A DNA stretch of 34,017 nucleotides from Gammaproteobacteria bacterium (GTDB taxonomy: Bacteria > Pseudomonadota > Gammaproteobacteria > Arenicellales > Poriferihabitantaceae), in contig JAALKB010000010.1 of assembly GCA_011088265.1 (NCBI GenBank), forward strand, positions 1-34,017, in the 5' to 3' direction. The notes below the pieces were generated by a model, which did not search any database, was not told the DNA's origin, and worked only from the letters and a program-made list of their open reading frames with translations. Below are positions 22,210-29,913 of the stretch, piece by piece (position 1 is the stretch's first letter; each line of letters starts with the position of its first letter). Made by a program: the position numbers and the translations under genes.

Positions 22210-23442
22210 ATGAAAAAAATCACTGCATTAACCGGGCTAATGGCTGGCGCATGCATGCTAATGTCCCAAGGCAGCATCTCCCAGGAGTGCGAGGAGCTGA
22301 TTCTGGGTTCTGCTATTTCGCTGACAGGCAAATATGCAACAAATGGTATTCATGCGAAAAATGGATATGAGTTTGCATTTAAGAAGATTGCTGAAAACGG
22401 CGGCGTAAAAATTGGTGATAAATGTTACAACTTTAAAGCCATCTATTATGATGATGAATCAAAAGGTGACAGAGGTGCAACACTGGCTGAAAGATTGATC
22501 AATCAGGATAAAGTTCAATACATGCTTGGCCCATATTCTTCCGGTCTAACCAAGGCAATTGCTCCTGTTACGGAAAAATACCAAATCCCCATGGTTGAAG
22601 CGGAGGGTGCATCCCGTTCACTGTTTAACAAAGGTTACAAATATCTGTTTGCGGTGCTTTCTACTTCTGAACAATATCTGGCTTCAGCCATCACATTAGC
22701 GGCTGAACAGGCAAAAGCGTCTGGTGGTAAAGTTTCTGATGTAAAAGTAGCTGTAGCGGTTGAGAATGATCCTTTCTCTCTCGATATCCGAGCGGGTGTA
22801 CTTGAAGATGCGAAAAGAGTTGGCATGCAAATCGTTGTTGATGAGCAGCTTCCCCGTGATCTTTCTGACATGAGTGCTATTCTGACCAAGGTCAAGTTAT
22901 TAAAGCCTGATGTATTAATTGTCAGTGGACACTCCAAAGGTGCAGCGACCGCCGTTCGCCAAATTGGTGAGCAGAATCTGAATGTACCGATGATTGCAAT
23001 GACGCATTGTGAGGCAGCGGACGTTGTGGGTAAATTTGGTACAGCTGCCAATGATATCCTGTGTTCGACTCAATGGGCTGAAACCCTGACTTACAGTGAC
23101 TCGCTTTTTGGAACTGCTGCGGAGTATGAGGTTGAATTCAAAGCGAACTACACTGAGTATGAAAACAAAAAAGTTCCTTATCAAACCGCCCAGGCTTCTG
23201 CGGCTGTTTATGTTTTCAAAGATGCATTCGAAAGAGCAGGTACTCTTGATAAAGAAGCGGTAAGAGATGCGATTTCTGCCACTGATCTTTCAACTTTCTA
23301 CGGGCAAATCAAGTTTTCAGAAGCGGGTAACAATATTGCCAAGCCCATGGTACTTCGTCAGATCCAGGACGGAGAATACAACGTAGTTGCTCCATCTGCA
23401 TTTGCTTCCCACCCTCTTAACTGGCCGCGTAAAGCGCAGTAA
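22210..23442 (+). CDS. livK: Branched-chain amino acid type ABC transporter, substrate-binding protein
   Basis: A periplasmic type I substrate-binding protein, 410 residues, that feeds the membrane complex encoded downstream. I prefer ATG 22210 (KKITALTGLMAGACMLMSQ, a signal peptide with cleavage near Gly/Ser-Gln-Glu at about 25) over the in-frame ATG 18 bp earlier, because GCGAGGA at 22194-22200 fits it. The mature part shows the family pattern: LILGSAISLTGKYATNG, IYYDDESKGDRGATLAERLI, YMLGPYSSGLTKAIAPVTEK, KPDVLIVSGHSKGAATAVRQ and YQTAQASAAVYVFKDAFERA. The family binds Leu/Ile/Val but also urea, amides and aromatic compounds, and the ligand residues cannot be assigned by eye. It is followed by a strong terminator before the permease genes, which would make it the most abundant product of the operon. 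Confidence 0.9.
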   Translation: MKKITALTGLMAGACMLMSQGSISQECEELILGSAISLTGKYATNGIHAKNGYEFAFKKIAENGGVKIGDKCYNFKAIYYDDESKGDRGATLAERLINQDKVQYMLGPYSSGLTKAIAPVTEKYQIPMVEAEGASRSLFNKGYKYLFAVLSTSEQYLASAITLAAEQAKASGGKVSDVKVAVAVENDPFSLDIRAGVLEDAKRVGMQIVVDEQLPRDLSDMSAILTKVKLLKPDVLIVSGHSKGAATAVRQIGEQNLNVPMIAMTHCEAADVVGKFGTAANDILCSTQWAETLTYSDSLFGTAAEYEVEFKANYTEYENKKVPYQTAQASAAVYVFKDAFERAGTLDKEAVRDAISATDLSTFYGQIKFSEAGNNIAKPMVLRQIQDGEYNVVAPSAFASHPLNWPRKAQ

Positions 23443-23458
23443 GCAGGCGTTTCATAAC

Positions 23459-23495
23459 AAACCGGATATCATTATGATATCCGGTTTTGTTTTAA
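23459..23495 (+). terminator. Intrinsic terminator or attenuator between livK and livH
   Basis: A perfect 13-bp stem (left arm AAACCGGATATCA at 23459-23471, right arm at 23475-23487) with the triloop TTA, followed by TGTTTT. It lies 17 bp after the livK stop and about 50 bp before livH. Partial read-through would lower permease and ATPase expression relative to the binding protein. Confidence 0.9.
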
Positions 23496-23546
23496 GCCCA
23501 GGGTTTCCTCCGGTTTTCTGCCCCTATCAGAGAATATTCCAGCACT

Positions 23547-24458
23547 ATGGACCAGATACTTATCAACTTATCGTTACTCGCTGAGTTTCCTATCGTCAAC
23601 CTGAAGATAATTCTCGATGGTGTGATGATTGGGGCTCTATTTGCACTTGCCGCTTATGGGTTAGCCCTGGTTTGGGGAGTGATGAACGTAAAAAATCTCG
23701 CCCAGGGTGATTTCGTTATTGCCGGCGGGTATGTAGCATGGTGGATGACCCAGCAGGGCTTACCGCCGTTGCTGGGGGTGCCTGTTGCCTTCATCGTATT
23801 ATGGGGTATCGGATGGGTCATTTATAAACTCGTCATCTCCCGAGTCATCGAGAGGGATCTGTTTACCTCCTTACTTGCGACCTTCGGATTAGCAATCATG
23901 ATGGCGCAGCTTCTCAATTTGATGTTTGGTTCCGATACCCAGAGTGTGTCGTTGGACTATAAAACCCTTTATTTCTTTGACGGTCTAATCGATGTGCCGG
24001 TTGCCAAATTGATTGGTGTTCTGATGGCGTCGGTTCTTGCTGCGGGCGTTATCATATTCATGAAATCCAGCCGTATGGGTCAGGCGATCCGGGCAACGGC
24101 TCAGGATGCCCGGGCTGCAAGAGTTCTTGGCATTGATACGGAAAAAGTTTATTCGTTTACATTTTCACTGAATGCCGCTATTTGTGGTGCAGCGGGAGCT
24201 ATTATTGTTATGGTTTGGGTTATTCAGCCCTTCTATGGCATCACTCATTCTGTCAGGGCATTTGTGATTGTTACTGCGGCAGGTCTTGGAAATCTACCCG
24301 GGGTTATTGCGGCAGGTCTGGGTATTGGTGCGCTGGAACAATATGGCGCACATATCTTCGGCATTGGTTACCAACAGGCAATTGCAGTTCTCCTGCTTAT
24401 TTCGGTATTGATCTATCGACTAATTCAACAGCGCCGAGTGCGTAAGAGCTTGCAATAA
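23547..24458 (+). CDS. livH: Branched-chain amino acid type ABC transporter permease (LivH family)
   Basis: An inner-membrane permease of 303 residues, with about eight hydrophobic helices, that pairs with LivM. Family signatures are IILDGVMIGALFALAAYGLA, LVWGVMNVKNLAQGDFVIAG, SLLATFGLAIMMAQLLNLMF, AIRATAQDARAARVLGIDTE (the cytoplasmic EAA-like loop that contacts the ATPase) and GLGNLPGVIAAGLGIGALEQ. ATG 23547 gives 12 residues before ... LAEFPIVNLK; a site close upstream is not obvious, in line with low-level expression through the terminator. LivM starts 27 bp or less after the stop. Confidence 0.92.
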   Translation: MDQILINLSLLAEFPIVNLKIILDGVMIGALFALAAYGLALVWGVMNVKNLAQGDFVIAGGYVAWWMTQQGLPPLLGVPVAFIVLWGIGWVIYKLVISRVIERDLFTSLLATFGLAIMMAQLLNLMFGSDTQSVSLDYKTLYFFDGLIDVPVAKLIGVLMASVLAAGVIIFMKSSRMGQAIRATAQDARAARVLGIDTEKVYSFTFSLNAAICGAAGAIIVMVWVIQPFYGITHSVRAFVIVTAAGLGNLPGVIAAGLGIGALEQYGAHIFGIGYQQAIAVLLLISVLIYRLIQQRRVRKSLQ

Positions 24459-24485
24459 TTGTCGGGTGGAGTGACGGAACTTACT

Positions 24486-25523
24486 ATGAAAAATAACAAA
24501 TCAATCCTTTATGGAATTCTATTGGCGTTTATACTGATCGCGCCTTTTGCTTTCCCGGACTTTCGAACTCAGCTGGCAACCTTATGGCTGATGATTATTG
24601 TGGCGATGACATGGGATATGACTGGTGGGCAAATGGGTTATAACTCGTTGGGAAATATTGTTTTCTACGGCACAGGAATGTATGTGGCGGCGATCATTAC
24701 CATTGCACTTGCCTATGATGTTGGGGGATACACCAATGCTTTTGGGGGCGGCGTCTATAAGTTTACCGACCAGCAGTATTTTCTTGGTATGTTCCTTGGG
24801 CTAATTGGTGCCGGGCTGTTTTGCGCCGCAAGCGCTGTGATCATTGGCTATGTGACGTTCGGACTAAGGGGGCCTTATTTCGCTATCGGAACGCTGGGCG
24901 TTGCCATCGCAGCCGGTGAGCTTGTCTCTAACTGGGAATGGGTTGGCGGTGGTCAGGGTATTGCCTTACCGGTGTATCCTGGTGATCTGGATAATGGAAA
25001 ACTGCTTTTCTATTTTCTTTTTGCTTTTACCGGTGTGGTTTTGTTTATTTTCCTTAAGTGGCTTTATGCAACCCGATTTGGTGCCGCGATCAACGCTATT
25101 CGCGATGATGAAGAAAAAGCAGAAGCTATGGGTATTCATACTTTGAGGTACAAGCTTACCACCTGGGCGATGTCGGCATTTTTTATTGGTATTGTGGGTG
25201 GAATTTCCGCTTTCCAGCTTATCCACTTTGAACCACTCGAAACGGCATATCAGACGATTAACCTTGGAATCTTTATGGTGGTTTGTGTCTTACTCGGAGG
25301 CAAAGGAACTTTATGGGGGCCCATTATTGGTGCCATACTTTTTCATGTTTTTAAAGAAGTGACGTGGAATTACTTCCTGGGTTGGCAATGGGTTGCATTG
25401 GGAGCGTTAATCGTTGTGACCGTGGTTTACTTTCAAGACGGTGTTATGGGGTATTTAGCCCACCGCAAACCCGAATGGTTTGGCGTTCGTGTGGACGAGA
25501 ATAAAGCTGAGGTATCCCAATGA
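24486..25523 (+). CDS. livM: Branched-chain amino acid type ABC transporter permease (LivM family)
   Basis: The second inner-membrane permease, 345 residues from the preferred ATG at 24486 (KNNKSILYGILLAFILIAPF); in-frame TTG 24459 or GTG 24471 would add 5 to 9 residues. Signatures are LWLMIIVAMTWDMTGGQMGY then NSLGNIVFYGTGMYVAAI, the family's G-G-x-x-G-Y-x-S-x-G-x-x-x-F pattern, LRGPYFAIGTLGVAIAAGEL, AAINAIRDDEEKAEAMGIHT (ATPase-contact loop) and LLGGKGTLWGPIIGAILFHV. Its TGA overlaps the next start (ATGA at 25520-25523), so it is translationally coupled to livG. Confidence 0.92.
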   Translation: MKNNKSILYGILLAFILIAPFAFPDFRTQLATLWLMIIVAMTWDMTGGQMGYNSLGNIVFYGTGMYVAAIITIALAYDVGGYTNAFGGGVYKFTDQQYFLGMFLGLIGAGLFCAASAVIIGYVTFGLRGPYFAIGTLGVAIAAGELVSNWEWVGGGQGIALPVYPGDLDNGKLLFYFLFAFTGVVLFIFLKWLYATRFGAAINAIRDDEEKAEAMGIHTLRYKLTTWAMSAFFIGIVGGISAFQLIHFEPLETAYQTINLGIFMVVCVLLGGKGTLWGPIIGAILFHVFKEVTWNYFLGWQWVALGALIVVTVVYFQDGVMGYLAHRKPEWFGVRVDENKAEVSQ

Positions 25524-26263
25524 GTTCAATAATCGAAATTCAGGGTGTTTCAAAGTCCTATGGTGGCGTAGTTGCAAATAAGGATATCTCCTTAAGTGTG
25601 GAGACAGGGGGTATTACCGGGCTGATTGGCCCTAATGGCTCCGGAAAGACCACCTTGTTTAACTCAATCGTTGGTTATCACCCCATTGACGAGGGTTCTA
25701 TCAAATTCGAAAACGAGGAAATTTCCCGGTTTCCGGTACAAAAAATCGCCCGCAGGGGATTGCTTCGTACTTTTCAGCAAACCCGAATTTATGGTGCCAT
25801 GAACTGCGTAGAAAACATGTTGATTTCTCTGCCCCACCGTAAAATGAAATTTCTGGATTCCTTTAGTCTCAATAATAAGTCGGACTACGAAAAAGCGAAT
25901 CGTTTGCTGGAGTTTGTCGGGCTATATGAAAAGCGTTTGTTAAAAGCAGCTTCTTTGTCTTTTGGTCAGCAGAAGCTACTGGAGTTTGCCATGGCGTTGA
26001 TGAATGAGCCTGCTGCCCTGTTGCTGGATGAACCCACTGCGGGAATTAACCCCACATTGATAAATGGATTGATTGATCGGTTAGTGCGAGCCAACCGGGA
26101 GTTTGGGATTACGCTTTTCATTATCGAACATAATATGAGAGTGATTATGAACATGGCCGATAAAATCTACTGTCTTGCCCATGGTGAAATGTTAGCTCAG
26201 GGCTCTCCAGACGATATTCAGAATGATCCTCGGGTAATTGAAGCCTACCTTGGAGCGCACTAA
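25520..26263 (+). CDS. livG: ABC transporter ATP-binding protein (LivG family)
   Basis: A cytoplasmic ATPase of the importer, 247 residues, normal length. It has Walker A GLIGPNGSGKTTLFNSI, the Q-loop in LRTFQQTRIYGAM, signature LSFGQQKLLEFAMAL, Walker B ALLLDEPTAGINP (the LivG-typical DEPTAGIN/NP) and the H-loop in LFIIEHNMRVIM. It starts inside the livM stop (ATGA). After its stop comes a 102-bp spacer with a 15-bp duplication before livF, unusual in this otherwise tight cluster. Confidence 0.94.
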   Translation: MSSIIEIQGVSKSYGGVVANKDISLSVETGGITGLIGPNGSGKTTLFNSIVGYHPIDEGSIKFENEEISRFPVQKIARRGLLRTFQQTRIYGAMNCVENMLISLPHRKMKFLDSFSLNNKSDYEKANRLLEFVGLYEKRLLKAASLSFGQQKLLEFAMALMNEPAALLLDEPTAGINPTLINGLIDRLVRANREFGITLFIIEHNMRVIMNMADKIYCLAHGEMLAQGSPDDIQNDPRVIEAYLGAH

Positions 26264-26320
26264 TGGGGATAGTTAGTTTAATGAGTGCCAGATTAACGAA
26301 TAAGGTGCCAGGTTGTCCTG

Positions 26321-26350
26321 CCTCATCCCTCAAGGCCTTATCCCTTAAAG
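26321..26350. repeat. 15-bp tandem duplication between livG and livF
   Basis: CCTCATCCCTCAAGG (26321-26335) then CCTTATCCCTTAAAG (26336-26350), followed by AAGGTATAAA just before livF. A less regular GTGCCAG direct repeat (26285-26313) precedes it. The second copy contributes TTAAAGAAGG, the ribosome binding region of livF. Confidence 0.75.
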
Positions 26351-26365
26351 AAGGTATAAAAAATT

Positions 26366-27265
26366 ATGAGTAATGTAGAAACTAACGAAGGCGATAACAA
26401 AGGCGATAACAAAAGCATTACGGGTTATGGCGCTGGTGGTGTTGATGCGGTAATTTCGGTTGAGGAAGTTGCTCGGCAGGCCGCTGAAATCGCAGAAGTT
26501 ATCACCGTTGAGCAACTGGACGAACTCGCTGGATCGGAGTCTTTTGTTTCCATCAATAATCTGCGGGCTGGTTATGGGAAGATGGAGATTCTTCATGACA
26601 TTAGCTTGCGTATCGGTCGTAAACAGTCTCTATGCTTAATCGGTCCAAATGGTGCAGGCAAGTCAACTATTCTGCATTCAATTTTTGGGTTTACTAATAT
26701 TTTTTCTGGGCAAATTACCATTGGAGACGGCGATGATAAACTCGATGTGACCTCCCTCACTCCCAATGAAAAGCTCTCCAGGGCTGGTATCGCCTATATT
26801 CTTCAGGATAAATCCATTTTTCCTGGTATGACTGTGGAGGAAAACCTCTGGATGGGTGGTTTCCTTAAAGATCAACCAGCTCAGGCGAAACAGGCGACAG
26901 AGATGGTTTTTGATAAATATCCAAGGTTAGCTGCCCGGAGAAAGCACCAGGCGAAGGTACTGTCAGGGGGAGAGCGGAGATTGTTGGAGATATCCCGGGC
27001 ATTGGTCATGAACCCGGAAGTTTTGCTGGTGGATGAGCCTTCCATTGGTTTGGAACCCCGTTTCATCGATATGGTTTTCGAAATTCTTCATGATCTGCAA
27101 CACAACGAAGGAAAAACCATCATCATGGTAGAGCAAAATGCCAAGAAAGGACTCGAATTTGCGGATATTGGTTATGTTCTGGTTTCTGGTGAAATTGCCA
27201 TTGCAGGCAAGGGCGACGATTTGTTGAACAATCCTAAAGTGGGAGAGCTATTCCTGGGTGGATAG
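26366..27265 (+). CDS. livF: ABC transporter ATP-binding protein (LivF family) with N-terminal extension
   Basis: The second ATPase of the importer, 299 residues instead of the usual 233-240. The ATPase part begins near residue 53 (FVSINNLRAGYGKMEILHDI), with Walker A CLIGPNGAGKSTILHSIFG, Q-loop AYILQDKSIFPGMTVEENLW, signature VLSGGERRLLEISRAL, Walker B VLLVDEPSIGLEP (the LivF-typical DEPS-x-GL) and H-loop IIMVEQNAKKGLE. The extra N-terminal segment, about 50 residues, starts with an acidic EGDNKGDNK made by a 12-bp in-frame duplication, then a helix-forming VEEVARQAAEIAEVITVEQL stretch. ATG 26366 follows AAGAAGG. An internal start nearer the ATPase domain is not obvious, since no good ATG or GTG sits just before residue 53. 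The stop codon lies in a repeat unit shared with the convergent lysE end. Confidence 0.92.
   Translation: MSNVETNEGDNKGDNKSITGYGAGGVDAVISVEEVARQAAEIAEVITVEQLDELAGSESFVSINNLRAGYGKMEILHDISLRIGRKQSLCLIGPNGAGKSTILHSIFGFTNIFSGQITIGDGDDKLDVTSLTPNEKLSRAGIAYILQDKSIFPGMTVEENLWMGGFLKDQPAQAKQATEMVFDKYPRLAARRKHQAKVLSGGERRLLEISRALVMNPEVLLVDEPSIGLEPRFIDMVFEILHDLQHNEGKTIIMVEQNAKKGLEFADIGYVLVSGEIAIAGKGDDLLNNPKVGELFLGG
26390..26413 (+). repeat. 12-bp in-frame tandem duplication in livF
   Basis: GGCGATAACAAA is present twice (26390-26401 and 26402-26413), encoding GDNKGDNK. The unit is a multiple of three and the copies are identical, so the event may be recent. Confidence 0.9.
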
Positions 27266-27309
27266 AAGTCTGGGTGGGGTAGGTGTCCTGGATATAAATA
27301 GGTGCCCTA
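27253..27309. repeat. Degenerate 16-19 bp repeats spanning the livF and lysE stop codons
   Basis: CCTGGGTGGATAGAAG (27253-27268, containing the livF TAG), TCTGGGTGGGGTAGGTG, TCCTGGATATAAATAGGTG, and a partial CCCTAGATAAA that contains the lysE stop on the minus strand (27307-27309). The convergent ends of two genes thus lie in one drifted array, and all but the second copy contain TAG or ATAG-like stops. Confidence 0.7.
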
Positions 27310-27906
27310 GATAAAAAACATCCAAATCGCAACGAGAGCAAGGGTGGAGCCAAAGATGGTATTCAGGCGTTTTGCATTACGCTTATTTCGAAATGTCCGT
27401 GCGAGGGTATCTCCTAAGACTGTCCAGAGTGAAAAAGCGATCAGGTTGTTAATGGTAAAGACGATGGAGATCCAGATAACCCACTCGAACAGATTGTCAG
27501 TTTCAGGATCCAGGAATTGGGAGAACATTACCGCAATAATAAAATAGGCCTTTGGGTTCAATACCATGAGTACCACGCCGTCCCAAAAGCCAGCGGGTTT
27601 TGGTTCGCGGGTGTCAGTTAATATGCCAGAGCGGACCAATTTCCATGCCAGCCATAGAACATACAGTGCTCCAAGTATCTTGATGGACGAGAAAATAATC
27701 GGAAATTGATTCAAAACCGAAACAAGTCCAAGTCCAATAGCCAGAGTAACTATGAAGGTTGCAAGGTGGTAGCCTGATGTAAGTGGAAGGGTGGAGAGAA
27801 GACCGAATCTGGCACCATTGGTTGCAAAGAAAATATTTCCAGGGCCGGGACTGTATGCCAGTGGAAAAAGAAAAATGACCAATGCAATGATGAGTTGAAT
27901 AGTCAT
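27307..27906 (-). CDS. LysE/RhtB-family amino acid exporter
   Basis: An inner-membrane exporter of 199 residues with about six helices. The N-terminus shows the family signature FLFPLAYSPGPGNIFFATNG then ARFGLLSTLPLTSGYHLATF (P-G-P-x with the G-R/G-x-x-x-G loop), followed by KILGALYVLWLAWKLVRSG and GVVLMVLNPKAYFIIAVMFS, the conserved N-P-K segment. Members export lysine, homoserine, threonine or similar metabolites. It is convergent with the liv operon and in line, on the minus strand, with an isochorismatase-family hydrolase and a racemase/isomerase-family gene, so it could export a product of that pathway. The ATG at 27906 is 88 bp after the hydrolase stop. Confidence 0.92.
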   Translation of the reverse strand: MTIQLIIALVIFLFPLAYSPGPGNIFFATNGARFGLLSTLPLTSGYHLATFIVTLAIGLGLVSVLNQFPIIFSSIKILGALYVLWLAWKLVRSGILTDTREPKPAGFWDGVVLMVLNPKAYFIIAVMFSQFLDPETDNLFEWVIWISIVFTINNLIAFSLWTVLGDTLARTFRNKRNAKRLNTIFGSTLALVAIWMFFI

Positions 27907-27994
27907 CTGTTCAGTATGGGAGCAGGGGTAACTGGTACATACGGAGCCCTTGGGGTTCTTCTAGAGTTTTGGCTATGGGGGCGGTGGTTTTGGT

Positions 27995-28618
27995 TCAAGC
28001 TGAAACCGCCTCCATTGCAGCCATTACGTTTTTACGGGAACATCTGGCACCAGTTTGCAGATATTCCATGGCGCGCAGTGAAGCTTCGTGAGCGTCTTCA
28101 CTGGATCCTGCCACACAATCTTCGATGACACGGCAGAAATAGTCGGATTGATGTCCATCAACAAATGTATAGTGAACGCAGACATCCGTTAGGCCTCCAC
28201 AAAGAAGTAGCGTATCGATTTTCAATCCTTTCAAAAGAATCTCAAAATCGGTACCAAAAAAAGCAGAATAGCGACGCTTTTTAATTAGATAGTCAGTGGG
28301 GAGAAAGCCTGTTTGCTCGACGGCGATATCCGTGCCCGGATTCGTTTCTATGCAATGTATATCCTCGCAGCCATCCAGCTCCCGGCCAAAGTCAACAAGA
28401 TCCGGTCGATGGACCTCCTGAATGAAAATGACAGGAATCTGTTTCTCTCTGGCTTTATCGATAACAGCCCGGGCATCTAGCATACGATCCACGTATCCCG
28501 GCATGCTGGGAATGGCTTCATCGGTCCGGTCTTCGAAAGTCTCAGCCTGAATGTCGATCACAATTAAAGCGGCTCGCCCTTCAATCAATTTACGCTTAGC
28601 CTGGTTCTGCTCATTCAT
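27995..28618 (-). CDS. Isochorismatase-family cysteine hydrolase (amidase-like)
   Basis: A 207-residue cytoplasmic hydrolase with the isochorismatase fold, which cleaves amide or C-N bonds (nicotinamidase, maleamate or N-carbamoyl-type substrates) or isochorismate. The catalytic triad can be placed: D22 in ALIVIDIQ, the lysine in YLIKKRRYSAFFGTDFE (K113 or K114) and C147 in LLCGGLTDVCVHYTFVDG, preceded by the usual cis-peptide position. I take ATG 28618 (MNEQNQAKRK) as start; TTG 28627 would add three residues and no site favours either. The next gene on this strand is a maleate isomerase/racemase-family protein: a maleamate amidase (NicF type) plus a maleate isomerase (NicE type) form the last steps of aerobic nicotinate breakdown, so that pathway is a reasonable but unproven guess. 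Confidence 0.88.
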   Translation of the reverse strand: MNEQNQAKRKLIEGRAALIVIDIQAETFEDRTDEAIPSMPGYVDRMLDARAVIDKAREKQIPVIFIQEVHRPDLVDFGRELDGCEDIHCIETNPGTDIAVEQTGFLPTDYLIKKRRYSAFFGTDFEILLKGLKIDTLLLCGGLTDVCVHYTFVDGHQSDYFCRVIEDCVAGSSEDAHEASLRAMEYLQTGARCSRKNVMAAMEAVSA

Positions 28619-28701
28619 TGGTATCAAATATTCGTTTTTATGCGTGGTGTTTTTGAAGAAAAGAGACTTAACCTCTGTTAGCGCTGGGCCTGAGCTAGGT
28701 T

Positions 28702-29502
28702 TTAGGTGTCGCTTAACGAGTTAATGGTGAGACCGTTTCGCTGAAAAATCTGCCCGAAGCCATCGATGTGATCGGGTATGCCTGCACGACGCAAGCAGCT
28801 CCACATCTGCGCCTGATTACTGGTGATCACTGGCTTATTGGTGAGGGCTTCGATTTCCTGAGCTACCTCCAGAGCACGTATTCCCCCACAACTCAGGAAG
28901 ATGGCATCTGCATCAGGGTGATCAATTTCCAGAGCGAATTTCTTCCAATATTCTGGAGTAACCGTACCGAATTCAATTCCAGTTTCAAGGTTAAGTCCTT
29001 GAATATCAAGCACATTAAATCCTTTTTGATAAAGAAACTCTGCCTCATTGGTATTGATTTCGTCCAGGTAAGGGGTGCCCACAACCAGCTTTTTTGCATT
29101 AAGCTCTCTGAGCGCATCCACCACTCCCGTTACCAGTGTCATGGGAATTGCATAGGGGGCACCTTTGGTGATCTCGGAGAGAATTCTTTGCTCTCCAATC
29201 ACAATGGATCCCGAGGTACAGCTGTAGCTGATCACATCTGGTTTGGTGTCTGGCTGAATCCTTGAGGCGGCGTCTGCCATAAACTCAATGTGCTTTGAAA
29301 GGGTTTCATTGGTGGTGTAATCGTCGGTTTTTAGTCGTGTAATATGGATAGCGACCCCTTCAGGAACCATATCGGAAAAGTCCGATTCAGCAGCAAGGTC
29401 CGTTGACATAAGAATAAAACCGAGTCTCGCCCGATGGTGTCTTCCACCGTCAAATTCAACGTCTCTCGTCAACGAACGGATGGTTTCTCCAGGTCTATAC
29501 AT
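28702..29502 (-). CDS. Maleate isomerase / arylmalonate decarboxylase / Asp-Glu racemase superfamily protein
   Basis: A 266-residue cytoplasmic enzyme of the two-cysteine racemase superfamily. The two catalytic cysteines are in VISYSCTSGSIVIGEQRI (C95) and DAIFLSCGGIRALEVAQEIE (C205), and GFILMSTDLAAESDFSDMVP, KKLVVGTPYLDEINTNEAEF and FNVLDIQGL fit the maleate cis-trans isomerase / arylmalonate decarboxylase branch better than aspartate racemase. With both cysteines present it is more likely an isomerase or racemase than a decarboxylase, which has one. It precedes the isochorismatase-family gene on the same strand by 84 bp, and with LysE forms a probable three-gene unit. Actual substrate unknown: maleate, a hydantoin or another alpha-substituted acid are options. 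Confidence 0.85.
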   Translation of the reverse strand: MYRPGETIRSLTRDVEFDGGRHHRARLGFILMSTDLAAESDFSDMVPEGVAIHITRLKTDDYTTNETLSKHIEFMADAASRIQPDTKPDVISYSCTSGSIVIGEQRILSEITKGAPYAIPMTLVTGVVDALRELNAKKLVVGTPYLDEINTNEAEFLYQKGFNVLDIQGLNLETGIEFGTVTPEYWKKFALEIDHPDADAIFLSCGGIRALEVAQEIEALTNKPVITSNQAQMWSCLRRAGIPDHIDGFGQIFQRNGLTINSLSDT

Positions 29503-29913
29503 TTTGGATATCTGTTGTTATCAGAATTGGTGAGTTGCCGCTTTGGGTCATGGGAAGAAAAGTGCGACTCACAGCCATCGACTTCGCGGTACGCTATGCT
29601 AGAAGAAGTACAGTCCTCGTTATTATTTCTTTCACCGTTACTTCTCTCGCTGTTATTTTTCTAATTGTCATTTCCCGCGAAACGGGTTAGATCATTGAGG
29701 CTGCTGGAGCAATCTATGCCAAAGCGAAGTTAACGCCGGGTTATGTCAACGCCAGGCTTATGTTTATCTGGACTATGTCTACCAAAAGCCACGTCAATTA
29801 CAGAGCATGTGATCAAAGGCCATGTCAATCAAGCGCTATGTTAACCAAAAGTGGTTACTTAAACCACTAGTTCATGGATAAGTTATTTTCGCAAAAATGG
29901 ATGAGAATGAAAA
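29503..29913. other. Intergenic region dominated by a degenerate tandem array
   Basis: About 410 bp between the isomerase-family start and the DUF3179 stop, both minus strand. The first part (to 29700) shows T-rich, CTCTCGCTG-type sequence near 29630-29660 with loose CTTCTCTCGCTGTTATT repetition; the second holds the 15-17 bp array at 29735-29845, then short ATGGATAAG repeats that run into the DUF3179 stop. No gene or RNA was recognised. Confidence 0.5.
29735..29845. repeat. 15-17 bp degenerate tandem array, seven units
   Basis: Units GCCGGGTTATGTCAAC, GCCAGGCTTATGTTTAT, CTGGACTATGTCTAC, CAAAAGCCACGTCAAT, TACAGAGCATGTGAT, CAAAGGCCATGTCAAT and CAAGCGCTATGTTAAC. All share a CYATGTCAAY-like core at a fixed place in the unit, and flanking partial units (GCGAAGTTAAC before, CAAAAGTGG after) suggest nine or ten original copies. 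Unlike the other arrays no two copies are identical, so it is old or under selection for the core only. Confidence 0.82.

Noticed and set aside
29735-29845. CRISPR array
   Set aside because: Units are only 15-17 bp and directly adjacent, with no unique spacers and no cas genes nearby.
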